From assembly GCA_022844165.1 (NCBI GenBank), contig JALHMH010000003.1, positions 1 to 64,000 on the forward strand: a DNA stretch of 64,000 nucleotides, read 5' to 3'. This DNA comes from Lysobacterales bacterium. GTDB taxonomy: Bacteria > Pseudomonadota > Gammaproteobacteria > Xanthomonadales > SZUA-5. The stretch's first letter is position 1; the number at the start of each line of letters is the position of its first letter. The notes beneath the pieces are model-generated. The model worked only from the letters and a program-made list of their open reading frames with translations, did not search any database and was not told the origin of the DNA. Of the stretch, positions 53,133 to 63,740 are shown piece after piece. Position numbers and translations under genes: made by a program.

Positions 53133-54110
53133 ATGTGGCGTCTTCCCCGAATGCTGTTTCGCCAATCTGAATCGCCAGTTTTACTGCTCGCTGGAAATCG
53201 TCTGGAGGCCTGGCGGCTTGTGCCGGTGTTACGCGCACTGCGCGCGGCGGAAGGTGGCGGCGCGCTGCTGGTCGATGCGGGCTGTGGCGATGAAGTGAGC
53301 GCCGCGCTGCGCGAGTTGGGCATGTCGGCCGACATCAAGCTGCCTGCATGTCGCGCGCTCACACTTGCGTTGTACCGACTCGGCGCGAAGATTTCACCAG
53401 CCATGTTCGTTGCCGGCGGTGCATCGAAGAGCGCCATCGCAGCCGGTTTGGCGGCGCGCAGTCTCGGAGTTCAAAGCGCGTTATTGGGTTCACCGATCGA
53501 TCAGAGCTCACCCTGGAGATGGCGCACCCTCGGCGCGTTGTTTACGTGGTCTTTTGCTGGCGCAGAGGCACCGAAGATTGGCCGGCGCACGCTTCAAGTT
53601 GGCGATCCATTCTTCGACTTGTGCCGGGAACAGGCAGCGGCGACCGATGGCGCGCAACAGGCGCAGCGCGTCTTTTGGCACGAGCGTTCCCTCGCCAATG
53701 CGGCGGTTGCGATGCGCGAGTATCTGTCGCAACACAGCGCTTGCATTGACTGGATGGGTGCATGCGGAGCGTCGCTGGATGGCGTTCGTCAATACGGCGC
53801 CATACCGCACTGGCGGCGTCTGGCTTTGTTGCGTCGCGCCCAGGTGGTCGTCACCGACGATACCCTCACCGCGTTTGAGGCGCGCTTTATGGCGCGTCCC
53901 GTGCTCTGGATCGGACCATCGCCACCGCGCGGCTGCGTCGCTGCGGGCGACGATCTGCCGCGTGCGCTCTGGCAAGCGCAGACCGGCGCAATCGCTGCAC
54001 GACCGCTGATCGAAGATGGCCGCGCAGCCACGCGTATCGCTGCACATGTATGCGAACGAATCGACAACCTGGCGCTCGCAGGTTTGCTCAGCAGAGCCGC
54101 TTCGTCCTGA
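53133..54110 (+). CDS. Diverged UDP-GlcNAc 2-epimerase-fold (WecB-like) protein
   Basis: 325 residues. The opening V-L-L-L-A-G-N-R-L-E-A-W-R-L-V-P-V-L-R-A-L resembles G-T-R-P-E-A-I-K-M-A-P-V-I of WecB enzymes. The late AQVVVTDDTLTAFEARFMAR-P-V-L-W-I resembles the A-D-x-V-x-T-D-S-G-G-x-x-E-E sugar-nucleotide loop. Both catalytic surroundings are altered (P to L, S-G-G missing), so enzyme function is uncertain. Start could be 53151. No clear RBS. Confidence 0.5.
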   Translation: MWRLPRMLFRQSESPVLLLAGNRLEAWRLVPVLRALRAAEGGGALLVDAGCGDEVSAALRELGMSADIKLPACRALTLALYRLGAKISPAMFVAGGASKSAIAAGLAARSLGVQSALLGSPIDQSSPWRWRTLGALFTWSFAGAEAPKIGRRTLQVGDPFFDLCREQAAATDGAQQAQRVFWHERSLANAAVAMREYLSQHSACIDWMGACGASLDGVRQYGAIPHWRRLALLRRAQVVVTDDTLTAFEARFMARPVLWIGPSPPRGCVAAGDDLPRALWQAQTGAIAARPLIEDGRAATRIAAHVCERIDNLALAGLLSRAASS

Positions 54111-54321
54111 CCTCGATCACGAACCGCCGGTGCGTCCTCACTGTGATCCCCGACCTGGCGCGCAGCGGTCAAACCATTCTCGTCCGATCGCCGATTCTTG
54201 AAATCGACCAGGGCGCCATAGCGTTTCGCGGCGGCGCAACAAATGACCCTGGCCTCCGTGCCGACACACAGAGGACTTCGGGTCTGCTTCCGAGGCCCGC
54301 GAGCGCGCCTCGGGGGCTTTG

Positions 54322-55530
54322 TCAATCCGCCTGGCGACGCAAAAACGCCGGAATATCGAGATAGTCGATATCGGGGTTGCTGGGCTCCGTTACCGTGGCG
54401 GTCGGCGCGCCGAAACGGCGAACCGCCGGCTGCGGCTGCGCGGCAGGACGCTGCGTGGGCTGATGCGGCGGCGCCGGCAGTTCGCCATCGGGGCGCACGA
54501 CCCGGAAGCTGTTGCGCTGCCCCTGCGCTTGATGCACCGCCGGATTGAAGGTGTCGACCGGCTGCCGCGCGGTTTGCCGATTCAACCCGGTGGCCACCAC
54601 TGTGACGCGGATCTCGTCTTCCAGGTCCATATCGAGCACGGTGCCGATCTTGATGTTGGCGTCTTCAGCAGCGAACTCCGCCACCGTTTGACCGACATCG
54701 TTGTACTCGCGCATCGACAGATTGGGTCCTGCCGTGATGTTCACCAGAATGCCGCAGGCGCCCTTCAGGTTGATATCTTCCAGCAGCGGATTGCCGATGG
54801 CGGCTTCTGTGGCTGCGACGGCCCGATCATCGCCTTTGGCGCGGCCTGAACCCATCATGGCGAGGCCCATTTCGCTCATCACGGTGCGCACGTCGGCAAA
54901 ATCGACGTTAATCAGACCAGGACGTGTAATCAAGTCGGCGATGCCTTGCACGGCGCCGAGCAACACATCGTTAGCTTCCTTGAATGCATTCAGCAGCGAG
55001 ACCTCGCGGCCCAGCACCGACAGCAGCTTTTCATTCGGGATGGTGATCAGCGAATCGACATGTTGTGCGAGCTCGTCGATGCCCTTCATCGCCACTGCCA
55101 TGCGCCGCTTGCCTTCAAACGGAAAGGGCTTGGTGACCACGGCGACGGTCAAAATATCGAGATCCTTGGCGATCTGCGCGATCACCGGTGCGGCGCCTGT
55201 GCCTGTACCGCCGCCCATGCCGGCGGTAATAAACACCATATCCGAGCCGCGCAACGCTTCGCTGATGCGCTCGCGATCTTCGATGGCGGCCTGCCGGCCG
55301 ATTTCCGGATTCGCGCCGGCGCCGAGTCCCTTGGTGACGTTGCTGCCCAGATGCAACAAGGTAATCCCCTCAGCGCGCTTGAGCGCCTGGGCGTCGGTGT
55401 TGGCGACGATGAACTCAACGCCCTCGATACTGCCGCCGAGCATGTGAGTGACTGCATTGCCACCGCCGCCGCCGACGCCGATGACTTTAATGACCGCATT
55501 CGGTGTTGCACTTTCCATCAAGTGGAACAT
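54322..55530 (-). CDS. ftsZ: Cell division protein FtsZ
   Basis: 402 residues from ATG 55530 (MFHLMESATPNAVIKVIGVG). Tubulin-like GTPase: G-G-G-G-G-N-A-V early loop, tubulin signature G-G-G-T-G-T-G-A-A-P-V, synergy loop NVDFADVRTVM. The carboxy tail ends D-Y-L-D-I-P-A-F-L-R-R-Q-A-D, the conserved peptide that binds FtsA and ZipA. It polymerises into the Z ring on the inner membrane. Last gene of the cluster; separated from ftsA by a GTGCCCC repeat block. Confidence 0.97.
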   Translation of the reverse strand: MFHLMESATPNAVIKVIGVGGGGGNAVTHMLGGSIEGVEFIVANTDAQALKRAEGITLLHLGSNVTKGLGAGANPEIGRQAAIEDRERISEALRGSDMVFITAGMGGGTGTGAAPVIAQIAKDLDILTVAVVTKPFPFEGKRRMAVAMKGIDELAQHVDSLITIPNEKLLSVLGREVSLLNAFKEANDVLLGAVQGIADLITRPGLINVDFADVRTVMSEMGLAMMGSGRAKGDDRAVAATEAAIGNPLLEDINLKGACGILVNITAGPNLSMREYNDVGQTVAEFAAEDANIKIGTVLDMDLEDEIRVTVVATGLNRQTARQPVDTFNPAVHQAQGQRNSFRVVRPDGELPAPPHQPTQRPAAQPQPAVRRFGAPTATVTEPSNPDIDYLDIPAFLRRQAD

Positions 55531-55605
55531 GGTCTGACCCTCGCAATGAAGTACCGCTGTTGTTGTTTCGGCTCTGCGCTTCCTGCGTCTGGCCGATTGT
55601 CTTTT

Positions 55606-55710
55606 GGGGCACGGGCCACGCGACGCGGGGCACGGGAGTTGCGCAGCGCCGAATGCTCTTCGGCTTCTCCCGTGCCCCGTGCCCCGTGTCGCGTGTCCCG
55701 TGTCCCGTCC
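55606..55710. repeat. Inverted GTGCCCC-type repeat block, ftsA-ftsZ junction
   Basis: Left arm 55606-55638 holds GGGGCACGGG twice; right arm 55667-55710 holds CCCGTGCCCC-type units. The arms can fold into a long hairpin. Same repeat family at 58609-58855 and 62575-62638. Confidence 0.85.
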
Positions 55711-55711
55711 A

Positions 55712-56950
55712 TCAAAACTCCCCACCCACCCACTTCTTGACCTTTTCCCAGGCACTCAGCACGCCCGCTGTCGGCCCACTGCGCACTGGCGTGCGCGGCC
55801 GTTCGACTTGCGTGCCGTAAACCAACAAACCGACGCCCGCTGCATGTATCGGGTTACCCACGACATCGACCAGACCGGTGACATGTTGCGGTATCCCCAA
55901 TCGCACAGGCATATGAAAAATTTCTTCCGCGAGTTCCACTGCGCCTTCCATCCGGGCTGCGCCGCCGGTGAGCACCACGCCCGCGGCGATCAAGTCCTCG
56001 AAGCCGCTGCGACGCAGCTCGGCCTGCGCCAGGGTGAAGAGCTCCTCGTATCGCGGCTGCACCACCTCGGCGAGCGTTTGTCGCGCCAGGCGACGTGGCG
56101 CACGCTCGCCGACGCTGGGCACTGAGATGCTCTCTTCCGCAGTCGCAAGCTGTGCCAGCGCACATGCGTATTTGAGCTTGATCTCTTCGGCATGTTGCGT
56201 GGGGGTGCGAAGTGCAACGGCGATGTCGTTGGTGACCTGATCGCCAGCGATCGGCAACACCGCAGTGTGGCGGATCGCGCCTTGCGCAAAAATCACGATG
56301 TCGGTGGTACCGGCGCCGATGTCGATCAACGCCACGCCCAGTTCGCGCTCGTCGTCGGTCAACACGGCATGGCTGGCCGCCAGCGGCTGCAAGATCAAAT
56401 CGTCGACCGACAGCCCGCAGCGCGCAATGCACTTGGTGATGTTCTGCGCAGCGCTCGCCGCTGCAGTCACCAGGTGCGCGCGTACCTCCAGGCGGATGCC
56501 GCTCATACCGATGGGATGACGTATGCCGTCCTGTTCGTCAATCACATACTCCTGGCTGAGCACGTGGAGAATTTTCTGATCGGCCGGTATCGGCATTGCG
56601 CGTGCCGCGTCCAGCGCGCGGTCGACGTCGAAGTCGGTGACCTCTTTGTCGCGGATCGCGACGATGCCGTGCGAATTCAGGCTCTTGATGTGGCTACCGC
56701 TGATGCCGGCGTAAACCGAGCGAATCTCGCAGCCGCTCATGGCCTCGGCTTCCTCCACCGCACGCTGGATCGACTGCACGGTCGATTCGATATCGACCAC
56801 GACGCCGCGCTTGATGCCACGCGAGGCGTGGCTGCCCAGACCGATGATATCGACCGCTTCGCCAGGCGCGTACTCGCCGACCATCGCCACCACTTTGCTG
56901 GTGCCGATATCGAGGCCAACGATCAGCGATTTGTCACTCTTTCGGGTCAT
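55712..56950 (-). CDS. ftsA: Cell division protein FtsA
   Basis: 412 residues. Actin-like ATPase: phosphate 1 GLDIGTSKV, SHGIV 1C domain, IDIGAGTTDI phosphate 2, VVLTGGAARM adenosine site. Carboxy amphipathic helix SAWEKVKKWVGGEF anchors it in the membrane and links FtsZ. ATGA overlap with the ftsQ stop. Confidence 0.96.
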   Translation of the reverse strand: MTRKSDKSLIVGLDIGTSKVVAMVGEYAPGEAVDIIGLGSHASRGIKRGVVVDIESTVQSIQRAVEEAEAMSGCEIRSVYAGISGSHIKSLNSHGIVAIRDKEVTDFDVDRALDAARAMPIPADQKILHVLSQEYVIDEQDGIRHPIGMSGIRLEVRAHLVTAAASAAQNITKCIARCGLSVDDLILQPLAASHAVLTDDERELGVALIDIGAGTTDIVIFAQGAIRHTAVLPIAGDQVTNDIAVALRTPTQHAEEIKLKYACALAQLATAEESISVPSVGERAPRRLARQTLAEVVQPRYEELFTLAQAELRRSGFEDLIAAGVVLTGGAARMEGAVELAEEIFHMPVRLGIPQHVTGLVDVVGNPIHAAGVGLLVYGTQVERPRTPVRSGPTAGVLSAWEKVKKWVGGEF

Positions 56951-57687
56951 GGATTTGCAGTACTCAAGACGGGAATCGCCGGCACAGCCGGGTCGGCATA
57001 ACGCACGGCGAAGCCATGGGTGTAACGCAGATCGGCGCGAGTGATCGGGCGCGGATCGGATTGTTGCAACGCATCCAGGCTGGCCACGAAACGCGCGTAG
57101 CGGGCGAACTGTTCGCGGCTGCCCAGACGCACCAGTACGCCGGTGTTCAACCGCAGTTCAATGGCGCCGCGTGCGCTCATCGTCAGGCTTTCGATTGGGT
57201 TGTCGTCGGTTGCCGAGAGCGCGCGTTGATAGAACGCGACCAAGGCCGGCATTTGTTCGGGACGTGCATCGAATCGCGGCAGGCCCGTCAGTTCGCCGCT
57301 GCCACGCGCCGGAAACAGTGCGCCGGCAACATCGACGAGTGCATCGTTGCCGCTCCGTCCAAGCACCTTACGCTCGGTAGCGCGCACGCTCAGCACATTC
57401 GGCCAGTGTTTGCGCACTTCGGCCGATTCGACCCAGGGCAGCATCAGCACGCGCGACCGGGCGTCTTCCAGGTCGACGAACAAGAAACCGCGCGCGGCCG
57501 CCGGTGCGATGGCATCACGAATCTGCGCATCGCTGACGCGTTGGAACGGCGCCGTAACATCGATAAAACTGATCGGCAAGAAGCCAACGCCGCCGGTTCT
57601 CGCGAAGTACGCGCCGATCAGCAGCAAACCGATTGCGAACACTGCCAGGAGCGTCAGCGCTTGCGCCAGGAAGGGCCGGGTGGTCAT
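56947..57687 (-). CDS. ftsQ: Cell division protein FtsQ
   Basis: 246 residues from ATG 57687 with GGAGGA before it. One membrane helix ([19 protein letters not shown]), a POTRA domain ([22 protein letters not shown], [20 protein letters not shown]) and the FtsQ beta domain. Periplasmic; recruits FtsBL. The start overlaps the ddl stop (ATGA). Confidence 0.93.
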   Translation of the reverse strand: MTTRPFLAQALTLLAVFAIGLLLIGAYFARTGGVGFLPISFIDVTAPFQRVSDAQIRDAIAPAAARGFLFVDLEDARSRVLMLPWVESAEVRKHWPNVLSVRATERKVLGRSGNDALVDVAGALFPARGSGELTGLPRFDARPEQMPALVAFYQRALSATDDNPIESLTMSARGAIELRLNTGVLVRLGSREQFARYARFVASLDALQQSDPRPITRADLRYTHGFAVRYADPAVPAIPVLSTANP

Positions 57688-58598
57688 CGCCGGTCCTCCA
57701 GGCTGGTGCGCAAAATGCGTACACACAGCTCGTCGAATTCGATACCCGCCTGGCGTGCGGCTTTTGGCACGAGACTGTGACTCGTCATGCCTGGTGTAGT
57801 GTTGACCTCGAGCAAGAAGCACGTGCCGTGAGCGTCTTGCATGACGTCGATTCGACCCCAGCCGAATGCGCCGACGGCATCGAACGCGCGCTCGCAGAGG
57901 CGTTGCAAGTCCGACTCCTGAGCGCCGCTCAAACCCGGGCAGAAGTACTGGGTGTCGTCGGAGATGTATTTCGCGTGGTAGTCGTAGTACTCGCCCGGTG
58001 GCACGATGCGGATACTCGGTAGCGCTTGTCCATCGAGGATGCCGACCGTCAATTCGGGCCCTGCGATCAGCTGTTCGACCAGCAGCTCGCCATCGTAGCG
58101 CGCCGCCAGAGCGACGGCCGCCTGGATGTCGTTCGCCTGGAAAACGCGGGTCACACCGACGCTCGAACCCTCGCGCGAGGGTTTGACGATGGCCGGTAAC
58201 CCCACCGCTGCCAGCGCCGCCTCGACATCGTCGCCGGGATGCAAAACGGCAAAGTCAGGTGTCGGAATGCCGAGCGACTGCCAGATGCGTTTGGTTCGCA
58301 CCTTGTCCATCGTCAAGGCCGATCCCAGAACTCGCGAGCCGGTGTACGGTACGCCGAGAGATTCGAGAGCGCCTTGCAGCATCCCATCCTCGCCGCCGCG
58401 GCCGTGCAGGATGTTGAAGACGCGATCGACGGCGCCGGCGCGAACCGCATCGAGCAACGCCGGAATGCCGTCGATGGCCACCGCATCGATCCCGCGACGC
58501 TGCAACGCCGCCAGCACATTGGCACCGCTGTTGAGCGACACCTCGCGCTCCGATGAAGTGCCGCCGAGGACAACGGCGACGCGGCCAAAGGTGGTCAT
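57684..58598 (-). CDS. ddl: D-alanine-D-alanine ligase
   Basis: 304 residues; GGAGG before the ATG. ATP-grasp fold: [37 protein letters not shown] and [16 protein letters not shown] with the metal ligands. Makes D-Ala-D-Ala for MurF. The length fits DdlB. Confidence 0.95.
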   Translation of the reverse strand: MTTFGRVAVVLGGTSSEREVSLNSGANVLAALQRRGIDAVAIDGIPALLDAVRAGAVDRVFNILHGRGGEDGMLQGALESLGVPYTGSRVLGSALTMDKVRTKRIWQSLGIPTPDFAVLHPGDDVEAALAAVGLPAIVKPSREGSSVGVTRVFQANDIQAAVALAARYDGELLVEQLIAGPELTVGILDGQALPSIRIVPPGEYYDYHAKYISDDTQYFCPGLSGAQESDLQRLCERAFDAVGAFGWGRIDVMQDAHGTCFLLEVNTTPGMTSHSLVPKAARQAGIEFDELCVRILRTSLEDRR

Positions 58599-58608
58599 CC
58601 TCGGCCTC

Positions 58609-58855
58609 CGGGGGCGGGGGGCGGGGCACGGGGCACGGGGCATGGGGCGCCTGCGCAGGTGAAGCGGGGCACGGGGCGCGGGGCACGGGGCACGGGAGCG
58701 CCCCAATGCTGGGGCATCGATCGGCCGAAAATGCGTCTTCTCGCGCCTGCCGACCACCCGCTTTTCCCGTGCCCCGTGCCCCGCGCCCGGTGCCCCGTGC
58801 CCCGCTTCACCTGCGCAGGCGCCCGTGCCCCGTGCCCCGCGCCCCGCTTCACTTG
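58609..58855. repeat. Long inverted GTGCCCC-type repeat block, murC-ddl junction
   Basis: Left arm 58646-58697 and right arm 58765-58823 are nearly perfect inverse copies, including GGCGCCTGCGCAGGTGAAGC and multiples of GGGGCACG. Shorter (GGGGCAC)n tracts lie outside the arms. No gene, 250 bp. Confidence 0.9.
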
Positions 58856-58863
58856 CGGCCCAC

Positions 58864-60300
58864 TCATCGCGCCCCTCCGACCAAGCCGTTCGCTTCCAGC
58901 TCATTCGCTGCCGCACCGATGTCTCCCGCGCCCTGCAACAGCAGCAGATCGCCGTCGCGCAAAAGATCGGGCAGCACCGAGCGCAGTTCGCGCGGGTGTG
59001 CAATGAATACCGGGTCGACACGACCGCGTGCACGGACTGCGCGCGCCAGGGCGCGACCATCCGCGCCGGCGATGGGCGTCTCTCCCGCGGCGTACACGTC
59101 GGTCAGCACCAGCACGTCGACCTGGCTCAATACATCCGCGAAGTCGTCGAACAAATCCCGGGTGCGCGTGTAACGATGCGGTTGAAAGGCGAGCACCAGG
59201 CGACGCTCTGGCCAGCCGCCGCGTGCCGCCTCGATGACCGCCCGCACTTCGCGCGGATGATGGCCATAGTCGTCGACGAACATCGCCTCGCCGGTCTGCA
59301 ATGTCACTGGCGGGTGTAAGTGGAAACGTCGTCCGACACCGCCGAAGCGCTCCAAACCCTGCACGATGGCATCGGCCGACACGCCGATTTCGACTGCGAT
59401 TGCCGCCGCCGCGCAGGCGTTTTGAACGTTGTGCCTGCCAGGAAGCCTGAGGCACACCGTGCGCGGCGTTTCTTCCGGCAGATGCAGCGTAAAGTGCATT
59501 TCGCCGCCGCGCTGTATCACGTCGCTGGCGCGTACATCGGCGTCCGCGGCGAAGCCGTAAGTGCGCACGGCACGCGGCGAGCGTTCGCCCAACGATCTGG
59601 TCTCCGCGTCGTCGGCGCAGAGCACCGCGAGGCCATAAAAGGGCAGGCGATGAATGAATTGATCGAACGCGTGCTTCAACGTCTGGAAGCTGTTGCCGAA
59701 GTTCTCCAGGTGATCGGCATCGATGTTGGTCACCACGGCCATCAGCGGCTGCAGCAACAAGAACGAACCATCGCTTTCGTCGGCTTCTGCTACCAGATAC
59801 TCGCCGGCACCCAGGCGCGCGTGCGTGCCGGCGCTATTGAGCAATCCGCCGATGACAAACGTTGGGTCCAGGCCATCGGCCGCCAGTACGCTTGCGATGA
59901 GGCTGGTCGTGGTTGTCTTGCCATGCGTGCCGGCCACCGCGATGCCGCGGCGAAACCGCATCAACTCGCCGAGCATTTCGGCGCGCGGCACGATTGGCAA
60001 ACGCCGTTCGCGCGCCGCAGTGAGTTCGGGATTGTCGGCGGCGATTGCGCTTGAGACCACCAACACGTCTACGTCATCGACATGGCTTGCGGCGTGACCG
60101 AGGAAAACGCGCGCGCCCAGTTGTGCGAGGCGGCGCGTGGTTTTGTTGTCGGCCTGATCAGAGCCGGAGATTGTGTATCCCAGATTGAGCATCACTTCGG
60201 CAATGCCGCTCATGCCGGCGCCGCCGATACCAATGAAGTGCACACGGCGGAACGCGCGCATCGAATCTTGTCCAGGACGAAATCGGGCGGCGAGGCTCAT
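58864..60300 (-). CDS. murC: UDP-N-acetylmuramate-L-alanine ligase
   Basis: 478 residues. Rossmann [12 protein letters not shown] loop [26 protein letters not shown]-x-E and FQPHRYTRT. Adds L-Ala to UDP-MurNAc. ATGA with murG. No murB lies in this stretch. Confidence 0.96.
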   Translation of the reverse strand: MSLAARFRPGQDSMRAFRRVHFIGIGGAGMSGIAEVMLNLGYTISGSDQADNKTTRRLAQLGARVFLGHAASHVDDVDVLVVSSAIAADNPELTAARERRLPIVPRAEMLGELMRFRRGIAVAGTHGKTTTTSLIASVLAADGLDPTFVIGGLLNSAGTHARLGAGEYLVAEADESDGSFLLLQPLMAVVTNIDADHLENFGNSFQTLKHAFDQFIHRLPFYGLAVLCADDAETRSLGERSPRAVRTYGFAADADVRASDVIQRGGEMHFTLHLPEETPRTVCLRLPGRHNVQNACAAAAIAVEIGVSADAIVQGLERFGGVGRRFHLHPPVTLQTGEAMFVDDYGHHPREVRAVIEAARGGWPERRLVLAFQPHRYTRTRDLFDDFADVLSQVDVLVLTDVYAAGETPIAGADGRALARAVRARGRVDPVFIAHPRELRSVLPDLLRDGDLLLLQGAGDIGAAANELEANGLVGGAR

Positions 60301-61361
60301 GCCGATACCTCAATGCATGCCGCCGCAACCCGTTCCGCGGCATCCGGGACCGCCAGTGCGCGCGCGCGTTCGGCCATGACCCGAAGGGCATGACGATCAC
60401 TCAGCGTTTGTAGTTTTCTTGCCAGCGACCCGGCGCTGAGCGTCGCCTCCGGCAACATCTCCGCGGCGCCGGCAGCGACCAACCAGCCCGCATTCGCGGT
60501 TTGATGATCGTCGACCGCGTATGGATACGGCACCAACCACGCACCGAGCCCGGCCGCTGTTAATTCGGCCAGCGTCAATGCGCCAGCGCGGCAAATAGCC
60601 AGATCGGCCCACGCGTAGGCCGCCGCCATGTCGTCGACGAAAGCGCTCACTTTTGCCGCCACGCCGGCCTTCTCGTAGGCGGCCACTGTCGCTTCCAAAC
60701 CTGCTTGTCCGCACTGATGCCAAACTGTTGGCCGGTGCGCCGCGTCGACCAGTGCCAGCGCCGACGGCAGCGTTTGATTCAAGACGCGTGCGCCCTGGCT
60801 GCCACCGAGAACCAGCAGATTCACGGCACCCTGACGTGCGCCGAAACGCTCCTGAGGCGTGGGCAGTGCGGCGATTTCCGCGCGCACCGGGTTGCCGACC
60901 CATTCCCCGGCAGCGAATACATCCGGAAAGCCGCTGAGTACGCGCCTGGCGAGTTTCGCCAGCACGCGATTGGTTAAACCCGGTATGCGATTCTGCTCGT
61001 GCACGACAAGCGGTTTGCGCGAGATCAGCGCCGCCAGACCGCCGGGACCTGCGGCGAACCCGCCGAAACTGACAACGCATCGCGGCGCGGTACGTTGCAG
61101 TACGCGTCGCGCTTGCCAAACGGCGCGCAACAGATCGATTGGCAACATCAGCTTGCGCATCGCGCCCTTGCCGCGCAGTCCGCGCACGGCGATGCCTTCG
61201 AATGCAACACCACGGCCTAGCACCAATCGCTCTTCCAAACCACCGCGAGCGCCAAGCCAAACCACCGGCACCGCGCGGCGCTGTAACGCCGCGGCAACCG
61301 CCAGCCCCGGAAAGATATGCCCACCGGTGCCGCCGGCCATGACCATCACGGGCGCGCTCAT
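60297..61361 (-). CDS. murG: Lipid II glycosyltransferase MurG
   Basis: 354 residues from ATG 61361 ([20 protein letters not shown]). GT-B enzyme: G-G-T-G-G-H loop, [49 protein letters not shown]. Transfers GlcNAc to lipid I at the inner membrane face. Coupled by ATGA to ftsW and murC. Confidence 0.96.
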   Translation of the reverse strand: MSAPVMVMAGGTGGHIFPGLAVAAALQRRAVPVVWLGARGGLEERLVLGRGVAFEGIAVRGLRGKGAMRKLMLPIDLLRAVWQARRVLQRTAPRCVVSFGGFAAGPGGLAALISRKPLVVHEQNRIPGLTNRVLAKLARRVLSGFPDVFAAGEWVGNPVRAEIAALPTPQERFGARQGAVNLLVLGGSQGARVLNQTLPSALALVDAAHRPTVWHQCGQAGLEATVAAYEKAGVAAKVSAFVDDMAAAYAWADLAICRAGALTLAELTAAGLGAWLVPYPYAVDDHQTANAGWLVAAGAAEMLPEATLSAGSLARKLQTLSDRHALRVMAERARALAVPDAAERVAAACIEVSA

Positions 61362-62533
61362 TTGGCGCCTCCCGATACACCCTCGTGGGCGCCGACCGCG
61401 CGCGGCTCTCGCAAACTGCCGCTGACGCGCAACAACAGCCCGACGGCGCAGCAGCACATCAGAGTGCTCGAACCTCCGGAGCTGATCAACGGCAGCGTCA
61501 GTCCTTTGGTCGGCAGTGCGCCGATGTTGACACCAATACTGATCGCCGCCTGCAGCGCAAACCAAAGACCAATGCCGTAAGCAAGATGCGCTTCAAAGGC
61601 ACGACCTTGGCGCAGCCCTTCGATGCCCAGATAAAACGCGCGAGCAACAAAAACGGCAAACAACCCGATCACCATCAGCACGCCCAGAAAGCCGAGCTCT
61701 TCGGCAATCACCGCGAAGATAAAGTCGGTATGCGCTTCCGGCAGATAGTAGAGTTTCTGCACGCTGTCCCCGAGGCCCACGCCGAGCCACTCGCCGCGGC
61801 CGACGGCGATCAGCGCCTGGGTCAGCTGGAAACCATCGTTGAACGGATCCGCCCAGGGATCGGTGAAAGACAGCAGGCGCCGTACGCGATACTCCTTGCT
61901 CAACGCGGCGAATGCGACCACCGGCATTGCGACCAGAGCCGCGCCGGCAAGGTGGCGTGCGGATCCACCTGCTAACCACACCATGCCGCCAACGATCGAC
62001 ATTAACAACAAGGCACTGCCGAAATCCGGCTGCGCCAGCAATAGCCCAAGCAGCGCGCCAGCTACGATCAACGGCTTCATCACACCCAACAACTGATGTT
62101 GCAACGCCTCCTGATGGCGGACGAAATAGCCGGCGAGGTACACGATCATCAGTACTTTCACCGCCTCGACCGCCTGGAACGTGGAGACGCCCAGGTTGAT
62201 CCAGCGTTTGGCGCCTTTGACTTCAACGCCCAGGCCCGGTACGAAAACGACGAGCAACAACGCGAAGGCGGCTAAAATCAACAGCTGCGAGTAGGTCTTC
62301 AGCCACTCAAGATCGACGCGATAAGCGATAGACCCGAGCACAGCGCCCGCCGCCAGGAACACAAGGTGTTTCTGGACAAAGTAGAACGGACCGACGCTCA
62401 GTCCTTCGGCGATAGCGATTGAGCTCGACGTCACCATGATGATGCCGAACGCCACCAGACCGAGCACGCTCACGGCGATGTACGGGTCGAGCACAACGCC
62501 CGGCGCTGGGGGTAATTTGCGGGCCTGAATCAT
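61358..62533 (-). CDS. ftsW: SEDS glycosyltransferase FtsW
   Basis: 391 residues from ATG 62533, GGGAG upstream. About ten membrane helices; [33 protein letters not shown] (catalytic Asp) and [16 protein letters not shown]. Septal peptidoglycan polymerase. No murD gene separates it from mraY. Confidence 0.95.
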   Translation of the reverse strand: MIQARKLPPAPGVVLDPYIAVSVLGLVAFGIIMVTSSSIAIAEGLSVGPFYFVQKHLVFLAAGAVLGSIAYRVDLEWLKTYSQLLILAAFALLLVVFVPGLGVEVKGAKRWINLGVSTFQAVEAVKVLMIVYLAGYFVRHQEALQHQLLGVMKPLIVAGALLGLLLAQPDFGSALLLMSIVGGMVWLAGGSARHLAGAALVAMPVVAFAALSKEYRVRRLLSFTDPWADPFNDGFQLTQALIAVGRGEWLGVGLGDSVQKLYYLPEAHTDFIFAVIAEELGFLGVLMVIGLFAVFVARAFYLGIEGLRQGRAFEAHLAYGIGLWFALQAAISIGVNIGALPTKGLTLPLISSGGSSTLMCCCAVGLLLRVSGSLREPRAVGAHEGVSGGAK

Positions 62534-62574
62534 GGTGTGGCTCCCGCTGTGCTTGCGTGCTCGATCGACGAGGC

Positions 62575-62638
62575 CGGGGCGCGGGGCACGGGGCACGGGG
62601 TGGGAAACAGCCCGTGCCCCATGCCCCGTGCCCCGCCT
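62575..62638. repeat. Inverted GTGCCCC-type repeat block, mraY-ftsW junction
   Basis: Left arm 62576-62600 (GGGGCGCGGGGCACGGGGCA) and right arm 62611-62637 (CCCGTGCCCCATGCCCCGTG) form a hairpin around TGGGAAACAG. Confidence 0.88.
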
Positions 62639-62657
62639 TTTGCCCGCGATCCGTCCA

Positions 62658-63740
62658 TCACCGCACCTTCAACGTAGCAAGACCCATCAGCACCAGCACC
62701 ACGCTGATGATCCAGAAGCGCACGATGACGCGCGGCTCGGGCCAGCCTTTGAGCTCGAAGTGGTGGTGCAGCGGCGCCATGCGGAAAATTCGTTTGCCGG
62801 TGAGCTTGAACGAAGCCACCTGCAACATCACGCTCAAGGTCTCCAGCACAAAGATGCCGCCCATGATGACCAGCACGACCTCCTGGCGGACGATGACCGC
62901 GATGCAACCCAACACGGCGCCAACGGCGAGCGCGCCGATATCGCCCATAAAGACCTGCGCTGGATAGGTGTTGAACCACAAAAAGCCCAAACCTGCGCCG
63001 GCCAACGCGCCACAAATGATCGTGAGTTCGCCTGCGCCAGGGATGCGCGGAATGCCCAGGTACTTTGCGAATTCCGCGTGACCCGAGGCATAGGCGAAGA
63101 TGCCAAGCGCTCCTGCGACCAACACTGTCGGCATGATTGCCAATCCATCCAGACCGTCGGTGAGATTGACGGCGTTGGAAAAGCCGACGATCCAGAAGTA
63201 CGCAATGATCAAGTACGCCATCCCGAGCGGAATGGCGATCTGTTTGAAAAACGGCACATACAACTGCGTTGCTGCCGGCGTATCGGCGGTGACGTACAAC
63301 ACAACCGCCGCGGTGGCGCCGAAAATCGATTGCAACAAGTATTTGTAGCGTGCCGCCAGACCTTTGCTGTCCTTGAGCACCAGCTTGCGGTAATCGTCGA
63401 TCCAGCCAATGAAACCAAACGAGAGCAGTACGCCGAGCACAATCCACACGTACCGGCTTTCGAGGTTGCACCAAAGCAAAGTCGCGATCGCCACGGCAAG
63501 CAGGATCAGCATGCCGCCCATCGTCGGCGTACCGGCCTTGGACAGATGCGATTGCGGGCCGTCCTTGCGTATCGTTTGTCCGATCTGTTTTTCCGTCAGC
63601 GAACGGATCAGCTTGGGGCCGAGCCACAGCGAAAGGCCGAGTGCTGTCAGCGTGGCCAGAATGGCGCGCAGGGTGATGTAGCCCACCGCATTAAAGGCAC
63701 TGAAGTACTGTTCCAAGTGGTCGGCGAGCCAGAACAACAT
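62658..63740 (-). CDS. mraY: Phospho-N-acetylmuramoyl-pentapeptide transferase
   Basis: 360 residues from ATG 63740. Ten membrane helices. GTPTMGG, D-D-Y-R-K loop, [13 protein letters not shown] and M-A-P-L-H-H-H-F-E catalytic motifs. Makes lipid I. The start shares one base with the murF stop (TGATG). Confidence 0.96.
   Translation of the reverse strand: MLFWLADHLEQYFSAFNAVGYITLRAILATLTALGLSLWLGPKLIRSLTEKQIGQTIRKDGPQSHLSKAGTPTMGGMLILLAVAIATLLWCNLESRYVWIVLGVLLSFGFIGWIDDYRKLVLKDSKGLAARYKYLLQSIFGATAAVVLYVTADTPAATQLYVPFFKQIAIPLGMAYLIIAYFWIVGFSNAVNLTDGLDGLAIMPTVLVAGALGIFAYASGHAEFAKYLGIPRIPGAGELTIICGALAGAGLGFLWFNTYPAQVFMGDIGALAVGAVLGCIAVIVRQEVVLVIMGGIFVLETLSVMLQVASFKLTGKRIFRMAPLHHHFELKGWPEPRVIVRFWIISVVLVLMGLATLKVR

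Noticed and set aside
58609..58855. Possible CRISPR-like array
   Set aside because: Repeats are short, overlapping and inverted with no unique spacers of even length and no cas genes.
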